Shown: positions 46,502 to 55,641, counted from the stretch's first letter. The stretch: 64,000 bases of DNA from Polynucleobacter asymbioticus (GCF_018687575.1 NZ_CP061297.1:372001-436000), one strand, 5' to 3'. The notes: a model not told the origin generated them from the letters alone. Numbers and translations: made by a program.

Positions 46502-48493
46502 TTAAAAATTATATTTTGCTGTTACAAAGTATGTTGTTGGTGTTGTGGGGTAATAGTAGTAGCCGCTGCTTGAGTTATATCCGCCAGTGGTTGCATAAGA
46601 ATTTCCCCCGATATTTTTAATCATAAATTTAGCGTCCCACGACTTTACCCTGTAGCTGGCATAAACATCGGCTGCAACATAGGACGGAATTTTTGCTAGT
46701 GAATTTGTGATTGTCGGATCTGCATCATAGTTTTGATTGCCAACATAATTCACTACAGCTCCTGCGCTCCATGAACTACTAATCATGTATTGTGCGCGGG
46801 CATTTAACAGTATGTCTGGGGCTAGACCAACCCCTGCTCCGGCTATCGATCCAGTCGTGTAAGTAGATCTTTGTATTTTCCCGCCACCAGCTAGAGTTAA
46901 ATTTTTGGTGATATTGCTTGAGGAGTCAAAAAGGAATCCGGTTCGATTAATATTTCCCGCAGTATTAATGTTGCTGCCAGATGATGGGTCATAGCGAATT
47001 TCATTTTGTGTAATGGACTGAAATACAAGGGCTGAAAGATGGGTGTGACGTAAATTCCAGTCTCCTCCGGCTGAATAGGTTTGTGAGATTTGTGGTTTTA
47101 GGATGCCATTAAAAATGGGTTGGTAAGTGCTTGGATCAAAGCCCCAGAATTCATCAGTGTTTGGGAAACGATACGACTGATCCCATTTAATAAATATTTT
47201 TTGTCCTGCTTGATAGTTGTAATTGAATGCTGCATCTCCAGCGTTAGCAGAGTATTTTTGATTCGCGCTAACGGTTGATCCGCTAGAGAGATCATTTGCT
47301 GATGCATTTTGTGCTTGATGCCTAAACCCCCCGCTAAGCTCTAATCCATCAATCACCTTAAGCGGGATTCGTGATACGAGATACATGGATTGATTCTGAA
47401 TGCTAACGTTTTGTTGAAGACTTACATTGCTAAAAGCCAATCCCGAGGAACTGCTTTGAGAGGCTTGATTAAAGTCATAACCTAAAACTGTAGTTCCCCA
47501 ATCTCCAAAATTAGCTTTGATTTTTGGGGCAACTGCCAGTTGCCAGTTGGGATACAGAACGTAGTATGGGTATGCGGGAATATTAGAACTGGTATTTTTG
47601 TTGGAATACGTCCCATCGATGTCAAACGTTAGTTGCTCATCAATTGCTTTTATAAAACCAGCTCTGATTCCGGAATTATCAGTCGTGATTGATGATCCTA
47701 TGAATGTTGCTCTAGCTGACTGGGAGTTGCCTCTACCTGCTTGACCAAGCACTGCTCCAGGTGTTTGAGAATTTGAGTGATTGAAGAATATATCAGCGTA
47801 GACCTGATCAATTCCGCCTAATGATTGAGTTACCTTGCCGTCGAATGAATAGGTATTCGCTGCAGAGTTCTGTCTCCAACCATCTGTGTTCGAACTATTT
47901 GCTGTAAGTTGAATTGTCGTGTCATTCACTTTGTTACGCAAAATTGCATTGCCAATTACAGTGTTGTAGCTTCCGTATGTAATTGATGCTTGATTTAGAT
48001 TTTTGACGCCACCATTAGTGATGATGTTGATTACACCACCTACAGCTCCGTTTCCGTACTGCACGCTTGCCCCACCCTGTAAAACCTCAATTCGTTCGAT
48101 TGAATCAATGGGTATAGATCCCCAGTTAATAGTGCCTGAATCGATCGGGTTGAGTCGTTGGCCGTCAACCAGAACAAGGGTGTTGCTATTTGCGGTAGCG
48201 CCATAGCCACCCATATCGACAGAGGCATCCAGATTTAAGGGATTGCCGCTAGAATTTTTGACGTTTAAGCCCCCGATCTGAGAGAGGACCTCTGGGATAT
48301 TGTTTGAGCTTGAATTTGCTATCTCATCACGTGTGATGACTTTTACATTTGCCGGGACTTCATTAAGGTTTTCTTGAAAGCGAGACCCCGAAACAATCAC
48401 TGTGGATTGTGCGCTTTGGGCTAATACGTTAAAGGTTAATGTTGCACCGCAAAATAGGGTGACGAATGTTTTGCTGCTGAACTGCTGTTTCAT
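46502..48493 (-). CDS. btuB: TonB-dependent outer membrane receptor, BtuB-like
   Basis: 663-aa receptor for vitamin B12 uptake. Signal peptide ends near NVLAQ; a TonB-box-like STVIVSG follows; the plug domain (about 45-155) includes NVKVITRDEI, VLVDGQRLNP and IERIEVLQGGASVQYGNGAVGGVINI. The rest is a 22-strand-type barrel ending in the usual terminal phenylalanine (TAKYNF). It is preceded by a cobalamin riboswitch, which supports the BtuB assignment over siderophore receptors, and followed by btuFCD. Confidence 0.9.
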   Translation of the reverse strand: MKQQFSSKTFVTLFCGATLTFNVLAQSAQSTVIVSGSRFQENLNEVPANVKVITRDEIANSSSNNIPEVLSQIGGLNVKNSSGNPLNLDASVDMGGYGATANSNTLVLVDGQRLNPIDSGTINWGSIPIDSIERIEVLQGGASVQYGNGAVGGVINIITNGGVKNLNQASITYGSYNTVIGNAILRNKVNDTTIQLTANSSNTDGWRQNSAANTYSFDGKVTQSLGGIDQVYADIFFNHSNSQTPGAVLGQAGRGNSQSARATFIGSSITTDNSGIRAGFIKAIDEQLTFDIDGTYSNKNTSSNIPAYPYYVLYPNWQLAVAPKIKANFGDWGTTVLGYDFNQASQSSSSGLAFSNVSLQQNVSIQNQSMYLVSRIPLKVIDGLELSGGFRHQAQNASANDLSSGSTVSANQKYSANAGDAAFNYNYQAGQKIFIKWDQSYRFPNTDEFWGFDPSTYQPIFNGILKPQISQTYSAGGDWNLRHTHLSALVFQSITQNEIRYDPSSGSNINTAGNINRTGFLFDSSSNITKNLTLAGGGKIQRSTYTTGSIAGAGVGLAPDILLNARAQYMISSSWSAGAVVNYVGNQNYDADPTITNSLAKIPSYVAADVYASYRVKSWDAKFMIKNIGGNSYATTGGYNSSSGYYYYPTTPTTYFVTAKYNF

Positions 48494-48640
48494 GATGAAC
48501 TTTCTGCCTTCGAATCACCTGGCTCACTTCCCCGTAAGCTGGGTCGAACAGAATTTCACTTTATGAGAGTTCATGCGTCAATTGGGCAACCTGCCGGCTT
48601 GGCTGGGGGTGCTTCATCAGCGCGCGAAGATCCCCGTCCG

Positions 48641-48850
48641 CAAAATTCCACCTGTCTTGGCCGGTATCCGGGCTAGTAAATCTCAGAATCTGGCCTTCCC
48701 ATGCAATTGACGCGCACAGTGGCTTATTCAGACTCCTGACACCTTCACCTTAAGTTAGGGTGCATTTACCTACCGTTGCGGGGGCAGCACACGTTTAGTG
48801 TTTCCCGTTTAACTTTATTGCACTGCAATAAAGCACCACGACCCCGCAAT
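48641..48850 (-). promoter_or_regulatory. Cobalamin riboswitch controlling btuB-btuFCD
   Basis: The minus strand has the cobalamin-riboswitch landmarks in order: GGGAAAC (48806-48800), CTGCCCCCGCAACGGT (near 48787-48772), and the B12 box AGCCCGGATACCGGCC (48674-48659). A perfect palindrome CTTTATTGCA-C-TGCAATAAAG (48813-48833) forms a stem at the 5' side. Downstream, 48540-48640 is the probable expression platform, with GGGG...CCCC stem-forming segments. The element accounts for the 430-base gap before btuB. Binding of cobalamin should reduce btuB expression. Confidence 0.9.
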
Positions 48851-48925
48851 TCTATCTTAGGCTGAGAATGGATCGGCCTAAAAGACCAAAAAAGCCTACA
48901 ATACAGGCTCTAGGATTAAGGATTC

Positions 48926-49543
48926 ATGACAGCATTAGACAAGCACCCCGAAAAAAACCTGATTCGTTTGCAGCTGAGCCAAAACTCAGTGTTGAAAAGC
49001 TTGGATCCTGAAACGATGGCTGATTTAGAGCGCCACCTGGTGATCTCAGACCTCAAAAAATCAGAAATCCTGCTTCATCAAGGTGATCACCAGATGGAGC
49101 AGTACTTTGTGCTGGACGGAATCCTAAAGCGCATCGTGTCTAGTGCGGACGCAAAAGAGATGATTCTGCGCTTTGCCATTGAAAAAGACATTGAGACTAG
49201 CTATGCGGCCTGGCGCCTCAAAACGGCAGCCCCTTACAGTATTGCCTCAGTAACTAAGGCTCGCGTGGCCCGCATGCCCCTGAAGAAGTGGGCTGAATTT
49301 TTGGATGCCCACAAGCCTCTGAAGGAAAGCTTTGAGTTTGAAGTAATGCGCTTGATGAGCGAAATCATGGCTCATACGATTACCTTGCATATGCTTGACG
49401 CACCGGGCCGAGTAGAGCGGTTTTTACGCAAATATGAAGACTTATTTGAGCTTCTCCCAAAAAAAGAGCTAGCCGCTTACCTCAACCTCTCCCCAGAGAC
49501 TTTGAGTCGCCTCAAAACAAAGCATAAAGAGCTCTTTGTTTAG
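48926..49543 (+). CDS. Crp/Fnr-family transcriptional regulator (cysteine-free)
   Basis: 205-aa regulator with an N-terminal cyclic-nucleotide-binding-type beta-roll (about 20-125), dimerisation helix (about 128-160) and a compact C-terminal HTH (PKKELAAYLNLSPETLSRLKTKHK). The recognition helix has E191-T-L-S194-R195, the E-x-x-S-R pattern FNR uses to read TTGA half-sites. The sequence contains no cysteine, so it cannot hold an Fe-S cluster like FNR. It lies upstream of oxc with a matching palindrome 36 bases after its stop. It is divergent from the cobalamin operon. The effector is unknown. Confidence 0.85.
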   Translation: MTALDKHPEKNLIRLQLSQNSVLKSLDPETMADLERHLVISDLKKSEILLHQGDHQMEQYFVLDGILKRIVSSADAKEMILRFAIEKDIETSYAAWRLKTAAPYSIASVTKARVARMPLKKWAEFLDAHKPLKESFEFEVMRLMSEIMAHTITLHMLDAPGRVERFLRKYEDLFELLPKKELAAYLNLSPETLSRLKTKHKELFV

Positions 49544-49578
49544 TTGGAAATCCTAATTGTTTCTAGATTTCAGGGGAA

Positions 49579-49594
49579 ATTGACCGAAGTCAAT
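49579..49594. promoter_or_regulatory. FNR-like operator upstream of oxc
   Basis: ATTGAC-CGAA-GTCAAT is a perfect palindrome with FNR/Crp-type spacing (TTGAC-N4-GTCAA). A -10-like TAAGAT at 49616-49621 would give a start near 49628, placing the site centre (49586.5) close to -41.5, the class II activation position. The transcription start is inferred, not seen. Confidence 0.65.
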
Positions 49595-49635
49595 GATGAA
49601 CCCTAGCCCCAAGCCTAAGATTCATCTCAGCCTCA

Positions 49636-49740
49636 ACGGGAATGCTTCTGCTTACCCGTGGCACTACTAATAACTTAATTGGAGACAGTTAGCGAAAGCT
49701 AAATTGCACTGAACATGCGGTACGTTCAGAAGGTGCAATT
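49636..49740 (+). promoter_or_regulatory. Structured 5' leader of oxc (three tandem hairpins)
   Basis: Three hairpins can be drawn: ACGGG/CCCGT at 49636-49659; TTAGC-GAAA-GCTAA with a GNRA-type tetraloop at 49689-49702; and AATTGCACTGAAC pairing with GTTCA and GTGCAATT at 49702-49740 (13-base arms, nine-base loop and a four-base bulge GAAG in the right arm). The last ends 14 bases before the oxc ATG. No Shine-Dalgarno occurs in the 14 bases between; the only purine-rich candidate, AGAAGG, sits inside the third hairpin. Confidence 0.55.
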
Positions 49741-49754
49741 AACTATAAATTTCT

Positions 49755-51464
49755 ATGACAACAGATAATCAAAATACCCAAGTCACTGATGGCTTCCATC
49801 TCGTCATTGACGCTTTAAAAGCAAATGACTTAGACACTATTTTTGGTCTCGTTGGTATTCCAATTACCGACTTGTGCCGTTTAGCTCAAGCTGAAGGAAT
49901 GCGTTTCATTGGCTTCCGTCACGAACAGCATGCAGGTAATGCTGCAGCGATCGCAGGTTATATGACTCAAAAGCCTGGCATCTGTATGACTGTGTCAGCA
50001 CCAGGTTTCTTGAACGGCTTAACAGCATTGGCTAATGCCACTGTGAACTGCTTCCCAATGATTTTGATTTCTGGTTCAAGCGAACGTGAAATCGTTGACT
50101 TACAGCAGGGTGATTACGAAGAGATGGACCAGCTCAATGCTGCCAAACCATATTGCAAAGCTGCATACCGTATTAATCACATTGAAGATATCGGCATTGG
50201 TTTTGCTCGTGCAATTCGTGCAGCTGTTTCTGGTCGTCCAGGCGGCGTATATTTAGATTTGCCTGCGCAGCTATTGGCTCAAACAATGCCAGTAGAAGAA
50301 GCTAAGAAATCAATCTTCAAAGTAATTGATCCAATTCCACGTCAAATCCCTGCTGCTGATGCAGTAGAGCGTGCATTGAATGTATTGAAAGGCGCTAAGC
50401 GTCCCTTGATTCTCTTGGGTAAAGGTGCTGCTTATGCTCAAGCTGATGCAGATATCCGTGCATTGATTGAGAAGTCTGGCATTCCTTACTTGCCAATGTC
50501 GATGGCTAAAGGCTTATTGCCAGATAACCACCCACAGTCTGCTTCAGCAGCGCGTTCATTTGTATTGGCTGAGGCTGATGCGGTGATGTTGGTTGGTGCT
50601 CGCTTGAACTGGTTGCTCGCGCACGGTAAGGGCAAGACCTGGGGCAAAGATCCAAAGAAATTTATCCAAATCGATATTCAAGCAAATGAAGTTGATAGCA
50701 ACGTGCAAATCGATGCGCCATTGATCGGTGATATTGGCTCTTGCGTTGGTGAGCTCTTGAAGGGCATCGCTGCTGTTCCTAAGCCAAGTGCTGAGTGGAT
50801 TAGCGCAATCAACGAGAAGAAAGATAAGAACTTGGCGAAGATGGCTGAGACTCTTGCTAAAGAAGCTTCGCCAATGAACTTCCACGGTGCATTGCGTGCG
50901 ATTCGTGATGTGATCAAGAAGAACCCAGATGTCAACTTGGTTAACGAAGGTGCAAACACTCTCGACTATTGCCGTGCGATCGTTGATATGTACAAGCCAC
51001 GTAAACGTTTTGACTCAGGAACATGGGGCATTATGGGCATCGGCATGGGTTACGCCATCGGTGCAGCTGTAACAAGCGGATTGCCTACAGTTGCGGTTGA
51101 GGGTGATAGTGCATTTGGTTTTAGCGGTATGGAGTTGGAAACAATTTGCCGTTACAACTTGCCAATTACTACAGTTGTTTTCAATAACAACGGTGTTTAC
51201 CGTGGCACTGACGTGAACCCAACTGGCGGCCAAGATGTTGCTCCAACAGTATTCGTAAAAGATGCGCGTTACGACAAGATGATTGAGGCATTTGGTGGTG
51301 TTGGTTATTACGTGACTACTCCAGCTGAATTAGAGGCAGCTTTGACCAAAGCGATTGCTGAAGGCAAGCCAGCTTTGATTAATGCGGTGATTGACGAGAC
51401 AGCTGGTACAGAGAGTGGACGTTTGACCAACTTGAATCCATCAACTGCTGCTGTTAAGAAGTAA
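49755..51464 (+). CDS. oxc: Oxalyl-CoA decarboxylase
   Basis: Thiamine-diphosphate enzyme converting oxalyl-CoA to formyl-CoA and CO2. The N-terminal [21 protein letters not shown] and FRHEQHAG (catalytic Glu57) match Oxalobacter OXC closely. The ThDP-binding motif starts [13 protein letters not shown] at residue 450 and ends near NNNGVYRG. The 569-aa length equals known OXC (568). Frequent CGT arginine and GGT glycine codons suggest high expression. It is followed by frc after 76 bases and preceded by a regulator, an FNR-like site and a structured leader. Confidence 0.97.
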   Translation: MTTDNQNTQVTDGFHLVIDALKANDLDTIFGLVGIPITDLCRLAQAEGMRFIGFRHEQHAGNAAAIAGYMTQKPGICMTVSAPGFLNGLTALANATVNCFPMILISGSSEREIVDLQQGDYEEMDQLNAAKPYCKAAYRINHIEDIGIGFARAIRAAVSGRPGGVYLDLPAQLLAQTMPVEEAKKSIFKVIDPIPRQIPAADAVERALNVLKGAKRPLILLGKGAAYAQADADIRALIEKSGIPYLPMSMAKGLLPDNHPQSASAARSFVLAEADAVMLVGARLNWLLAHGKGKTWGKDPKKFIQIDIQANEVDSNVQIDAPLIGDIGSCVGELLKGIAAVPKPSAEWISAINEKKDKNLAKMAETLAKEASPMNFHGALRAIRDVIKKNPDVNLVNEGANTLDYCRAIVDMYKPRKRFDSGTWGIMGIGMGYAIGAAVTSGLPTVAVEGDSAFGFSGMELETICRYNLPITTVVFNNNGVYRGTDVNPTGGQDVAPTVFVKDARYDKMIEAFGGVGYYVTTPAELEAALTKAIAEGKPALINAVIDETAGTESGRLTNLNPSTAAVKK

Positions 51465-51540
51465 ATCGTAGGCAATAAACACGTAATTTTTTAAGAGCGA
51501 ATTAAGTAACAAATAAGAAACACTTTAAGGAGAATCAAAC

Positions 51541-52791
51541 ATGACTAAACCATTAGACGGTATCCGTATTATTGACTTCACACACGTACAGGCAGGTCCT
51601 GCATGTACTCAGCTATTGGCTTGGTACGGTGCGGATGTGATTAAAGTAGAGCGCCCAGGTTCTGGCGACGTAACTCGTAGCCAGTTGCGCGATATTCCAG
51701 GTGCAGATGCTCTGTATTTCACGATGTTGAACGGTAATAAGCGTTCATTGACATTGGATACTAAGACACAAGAAGGTAAAGAAGTTTTAGAGAAGATGAT
51801 CAAAACATCTGACGTCATGGTTGAGAACTTTGGTCCAGGCGCTTTGGATCGTATGGGTTTTAGCTGGGCACGTATCCAGGAATTGAATCCAAAGATGATC
51901 ATGGCTTCTGTTAAAGGCTTTAGCGATGGCCACTCATACGAAGACTTAAAGGTATATGAGAACGTTGCTCAGTGTGCTGGTGGTGCCGCATCTACAACTG
52001 GTTTCTGGGATGGTCCTCCAACAGTTTCTGCTGCTGCTTTGGGCGATAGCAACACTGGTATGCATTTGGCAATTGGTATTTTGACTGCATTGATGCAGCG
52101 TCAAAAAACTGGTAAAGGTCAAAAAGTATCTTGCTCAATGCAAGATGCCGTATTGAACTTGTGCCGCGTGAAATTGCGTGACCAACAGCGTTTGGATAAA
52201 GTTGGCTACCTCGAAGAGTATCCACAGTATCCACATGGCACATTCTCTGATGTAGTTCCACGTGGCGGTAATGCTGGTGGTGGCGGTCAGCCAGGCTGGG
52301 TGTTGAAGTGTAAGGGTTGGGAAACAGATCCAAACGCATACATCTACTTCACAATTCAGGGTCACGCTTGGGAGCCAATTACTAAAGCGTTGGGCAAACC
52401 AGAGTGGGCAACTGATCCAGCTTACATGACTGCAGAAGCACGTCAAGATAAGATTTTTGACATCTTTGCAACGATTGAAGATTGGCTCAAGGACAAGACT
52501 AAGTATGAAGCTGTGGACATTCTCCGCAAGTTCGATATTCCTTGCGCACCAGTTCTATCAATGAAGGAGTTGGCTGCATCACCTGATTTGCGTAAGAGCG
52601 GTTCTATTGTTGAAGTTGATCACAAAGTTCGCGGTAAGTACTTAACAATCGGTAGCCCAATCAAGTTCTCTGATTTGAAGATCGATGTTGGTCCATCACC
52701 AGTATTGGGTGAGCACACTGATGAAGTATTGAAAGACCTTGGCTATAGCGCTGATGACATTACTAAGTTGCACGCAGCTAAAGCGGTTTAA
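51541..52791 (+). CDS. frc: Formyl-CoA:oxalate CoA-transferase (first copy)
   Basis: Class III CoA-transferase moving CoA from formyl-CoA to oxalate. The catalytic aspartate is D169 (LGDSNTG), Gln17 is in THVQAGP, and the glycine loop GGGGQPGW is intact. Residue 48 is glutamine (TRSQLRD), like E. coli YfdW and unlike the tryptophan of Oxalobacter FRC. Length 416 aa versus 428 in Oxalobacter. A good Shine-Dalgarno (AAGGAG) precedes the ATG. Followed by a strong terminator, so oxc-frc probably forms one transcript. Confidence 0.96.
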   Translation: MTKPLDGIRIIDFTHVQAGPACTQLLAWYGADVIKVERPGSGDVTRSQLRDIPGADALYFTMLNGNKRSLTLDTKTQEGKEVLEKMIKTSDVMVENFGPGALDRMGFSWARIQELNPKMIMASVKGFSDGHSYEDLKVYENVAQCAGGAASTTGFWDGPPTVSAAALGDSNTGMHLAIGILTALMQRQKTGKGQKVSCSMQDAVLNLCRVKLRDQQRLDKVGYLEEYPQYPHGTFSDVVPRGGNAGGGGQPGWVLKCKGWETDPNAYIYFTIQGHAWEPITKALGKPEWATDPAYMTAEARQDKIFDIFATIEDWLKDKTKYEAVDILRKFDIPCAPVLSMKELAASPDLRKSGSIVEVDHKVRGKYLTIGSPIKFSDLKIDVGPSPVLGEHTDEVLKDLGYSADDITKLHAAKAV

Positions 52792-52820
52792 TAACAATAA
52801 GTAATTTTTTTGCGATCTTA

Positions 52821-52848
52821 AAGGCGCTCCTCGTGAGCGCCTTTTTTT
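52821..52848 (+). terminator. Rho-independent terminator after frc
   Basis: Stem AAGGCGCTC / GAGCGCCTT with loop CTCGT followed by a T-run (TTTTTTT at 52842-52848). It lies 30 bases after the frc stop. Confidence 0.92.
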
Positions 52849-52886
52849 ATTCACCCAGACAGAGTAAAACTCTTTAGACTGACACT

Positions 52887-53321
52887 ATGAAAACAGCCAT
52901 CGATTTATCCGAATTAATTGATTGTGTTGGCGATGCCGTCATTGTTGCTGATGCGCATGAAAAGATTGTTCTTTGGAATGCGGCAGCCACCAGAATTTTT
53001 GGCTATTCAGAAGAAGAGGCACTTGGCAATACCTTGGATCTGATTGTTCCGGAGCGTCAGCGCCAAAGACATACCGAGGGCTATAGCAAATCCATGGAAA
53101 CGGGTACTACGCGTTACGGCACTACTTTATTAAAAATTCCAGCAAAACATAAAGATGGTCACACTTTATCCATCGCTTTTACTGTGGGAATGCTTTTTGA
53201 TGAAAAAAATCAAGCTAAAGGTGTGGCCGCAGTAATTCGGGATGAGACTGAGCGTTTTGCAGAAGAAAGGGCGCTAAAAAAGCGACTTTCTGAGCTTGAG
53301 AATCCATCAATTAGAGGGTAA
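52887..53321 (+). CDS. PAS-domain-only protein
   Basis: A 144-aa protein with a single PAS domain (about 12-125) and a short C-terminal helix (ERFAEERALKKRLSELE) like the linker of PAS sensor kinases, but no output domain. Similar in pattern to FixL-type PAS: VIVADAHEKIVLWNAAATRIFGYSEEEALG, a KHKDGHTLSI strand and AAVIRDETER. A histidine in RHTEGY (near residue 73) lies close to where FixL has its heme ligand, but that motif is also common in non-heme PAS domains. It sits between the two frc genes and might modulate the locus regulator; that is inference. The stop overlaps a small GGG-TAAATA hairpin (53316-53337). Confidence 0.85.
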   Translation: MKTAIDLSELIDCVGDAVIVADAHEKIVLWNAAATRIFGYSEEEALGNTLDLIVPERQRQRHTEGYSKSMETGTTRYGTTLLKIPAKHKDGHTLSIAFTVGMLFDEKNQAKGVAAVIRDETERFAEERALKKRLSELENPSIRG

Positions 53322-53444
53322 ATAGTCTATTTAGCCCATCTGAAGCGGGGTGTGCCCAATAAGTAGGCATGCTATGTTGCACCGCAATCCGTCGCTGGTA
53401 AAATTGGCCTAATTCAAAATTTTAATCTTATTAGGACTTTAATC

Positions 53445-54692
53445 ATGGCAAAAGCATTAGAAGGAGTGAAGGTTCTCGACTTCACGCACGTTCAATCTGG
53501 CCCAACATGTACTCAGCTGCTCGCTTGGTTCGGGGCCGATGTCATCAAAGTGGAAAAATCTGGTGAGGGTGATGCTACTCGTGGCCAGTTACGTGATATC
53601 CCGGATGCGGATAGTTTGTATTTCACGATGTTGAACCATAACAAGCGTTCAATTACTGTGAATACTAAAACCCCAAAGGGTAAGGAAATTCTCGAGCGCT
53701 TGATCAAAGAGTGCGATGTTCTTGTTGAGAACTTTGCTCCTGGCGCATTAGATCGCATGGGTTTTTCTTGGGAACGTATTCAAGAGCTGAATCCGATGAT
53801 GATCATGGCATCAGTGAAAGGTTTTGGTCCTGGTCCTTATGAGGACTGCAAGGTTTATGAAAACGTTGCACAGTGTGCTGGTGGTTCAGCATCTACTACA
53901 GGTTTTGACGATGGTCCTCCGATGGTGACTGGCGCACAGATTGGCGATAGCGGTACTGGTTTGCATTTGGCATTGGGAATCGTGACTGCGCTGTATCAAC
54001 GTACACATTCTGGTCGTGGTCAAAAAGTATTGGCGGCAATGCAAGATGCGGTATTGAATTTGTGCCGTGTGAAGTTGCGCGATCAACAGCGCTTAGAGCG
54101 TGTTGGCCTGATGCAAGAGTATCCACAGTTTCCGAATGGCGAGTTCGGCGACTCTGTACCCCGTGCTGGTAATGCCTCTGGTGGCGGTCAGCCCGGCTGG
54201 ATTGTGAAATGTAAAGGTTGGGAAACAGATCCTAATTCCTATATGTACGTCATCGTTCAGGCACCAGTTTGGGAAGCAATTTGCAAAGTAATCGGCCGTG
54301 AAGATTGGATTACAGATGTGCGTTTCGCATCACCAATGGCTCGCTTGCCTCACTTGATGGAAATTTTCGGTGAAATTGAAAAATGGACTATGACTAAAAC
54401 CAAGTTTGAAGTCATGGACATCTTGAATAAATACGACATTCCATGCGGCCCTATTTTGTCGATGAAAGAGATTGCAGAAGAGCCAGCATTGCGCGCTACT
54501 GGAACTGTTGTTGAAGTGGATCACCCAATCCGTGGCAAGTACCTCACTGTAGGTAATCCGATCAAGATGTCTGACAGCCCAACTGATGTGACTCGATCAC
54601 CATTATTGGGTGAGCACACCGATGAAATTCTGAGTGAATTAGGTTACTCAACTGATGAGTTAATCAGTCTGCGTCACGATAAGGTTATCTAA
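53445..54692 (+). CDS. frc: Formyl-CoA:oxalate CoA-transferase paralogue (second copy)
   Basis: 415-aa class III CoA-transferase very similar to the first copy through its whole length. The catalytic aspartate is D168 (IGDSGTG), and glutamine is in THVQSGP; the glycine loop reads SGGGQPGW instead of GGGGQPGW. The two copies share long identical blocks (for example [26 protein letters not shown]), so this is either a second FRC or a related transferase for another CoA donor or acceptor. It lies one base before the formyltransferase-like gene, which is probably co-transcribed. Confidence 0.88.
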   Translation: MAKALEGVKVLDFTHVQSGPTCTQLLAWFGADVIKVEKSGEGDATRGQLRDIPDADSLYFTMLNHNKRSITVNTKTPKGKEILERLIKECDVLVENFAPGALDRMGFSWERIQELNPMMIMASVKGFGPGPYEDCKVYENVAQCAGGSASTTGFDDGPPMVTGAQIGDSGTGLHLALGIVTALYQRTHSGRGQKVLAAMQDAVLNLCRVKLRDQQRLERVGLMQEYPQFPNGEFGDSVPRAGNASGGGQPGWIVKCKGWETDPNSYMYVIVQAPVWEAICKVIGREDWITDVRFASPMARLPHLMEIFGEIEKWTMTKTKFEVMDILNKYDIPCGPILSMKEIAEEPALRATGTVVEVDHPIRGKYLTVGNPIKMSDSPTDVTRSPLLGEHTDEILSELGYSTDELISLRHDKVI

Positions 54693-54693
54693 G

Positions 54694-55626
54694 ATGCGGG
54701 TTGCGCTGATCGGGAGTGCAGATTTTGGTAAAGCGGCACTAGAGGCTTTTTTAGATCGCGGCGATGAGGTGGTTGCCGTGTTTTGCCCGCCAGATAATCC
54801 AAAATCAACCAAGCCTGAAGTACTTAAAGAGGCGGCAATTGCAAGAGGCTTAACCCCTTTGCAATTTGCCTCCCTCAAAGGCTCTGAAGCAGCGCAAGCC
54901 ATGATTGATAGCAAAGCCGATATTTGTGTCATGGCTTATGTTCTGCAGTTTGTTCCGCAAGAACTTTGTAAGATCCCTAAACATGGAACCATTCAATATC
55001 ATCCCTCGCTCCTGCCGAAGTATCGTGGTCCTAGCGCCATTAATTGGGCGATTGCATTGGGTGAAGACAAAACAGGTTTAACCATTTTCCGGCCATCTGA
55101 TGGTTTAGATGAAGGCGAAGTGATCTTGCAAAAAGAGGTTGCTATTGGCCCCGATGACACGCTGGGGAAGGTCTACTTTGACCATCTTTTCCCGGTTGGT
55201 ATCAAGGCGCTTCTAGAGGCTGCTGATCTGGTCGTTGCCAACAAGCATCAAGAAGTCGTTCAAGACGAATCTAAGGCGAATTACGAAGGCTGGTTTGGTG
55301 TGGATGCGGCTCAAATTCATTGGGCTACTCACATTACTCAGATCTATAACTTGATCCGTGCGTGCAACCCTGCTCCTGGAGCCTGGACTAAGTTCGGCGA
55401 GCAAAAAGTGCAGATCTACGACTGCCATAAGCATGTAGCAGCTACTTTTGCTTCGGTAAAAGGTAAGCCTGGCGAAATCACGCAAATTACTTTGGATTCT
55501 TTCTTTGTCACCTGTCATGGTGGTCAGATTGAAGTCCTCAAGGCAAAGGGTACTGCTGGAAAAGTAACTGGAGCTGAATTGGCTAAAGAGTTGAATCTGG
55601 AAGTGGGTCAGTTCTTCACGCTGTAA
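54694..55626 (+). CDS. Stand-alone 10-formyltetrahydrofolate hydrolase/formyltransferase-like protein
   Basis: 310-aa formyltransferase-fold protein. YHPSLLPKYRGPSAINW, DGLDEGEVILQKE, YFDHLFPVGIKAL and the PGAWT region match the N-terminal hydrolase domain of eukaryotic 10-formyltetrahydrofolate dehydrogenase more closely than methionyl-tRNA formyltransferase. Likely catalytic residues are H103 and D139. The C-terminal domain (about 205-310) is OB-like, as in FMT. There is no acyl-carrier or aldehyde dehydrogenase part. It starts one base after frc2, suggesting that it uses or makes one-carbon folate linked to formyl-CoA/formate. Exact reaction unknown. Confidence 0.8.
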   Translation: MRVALIGSADFGKAALEAFLDRGDEVVAVFCPPDNPKSTKPEVLKEAAIARGLTPLQFASLKGSEAAQAMIDSKADICVMAYVLQFVPQELCKIPKHGTIQYHPSLLPKYRGPSAINWAIALGEDKTGLTIFRPSDGLDEGEVILQKEVAIGPDDTLGKVYFDHLFPVGIKALLEAADLVVANKHQEVVQDESKANYEGWFGVDAAQIHWATHITQIYNLIRACNPAPGAWTKFGEQKVQIYDCHKHVAATFASVKGKPGEITQITLDSFFVTCHGGQIEVLKAKGTAGKVTGAELAKELNLEVGQFFTL

Positions 55627-55641
55627 AGCATCCAGCTGGAA

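Noticed and set aside
52887..53321. Claim that the PAS protein binds heme like FixL
   Set aside because: The histidine in RHTEGY lies one residue off in a by-eye alignment with FixL, and the motif is common in non-heme PAS domains.
53366..53380. Possible sigma54 promoter (GG...GC) upstream of frc2
   Set aside because: GGCATG and TTGC are present, but 11 bases lie between the GG and GC pairs instead of the required 10.
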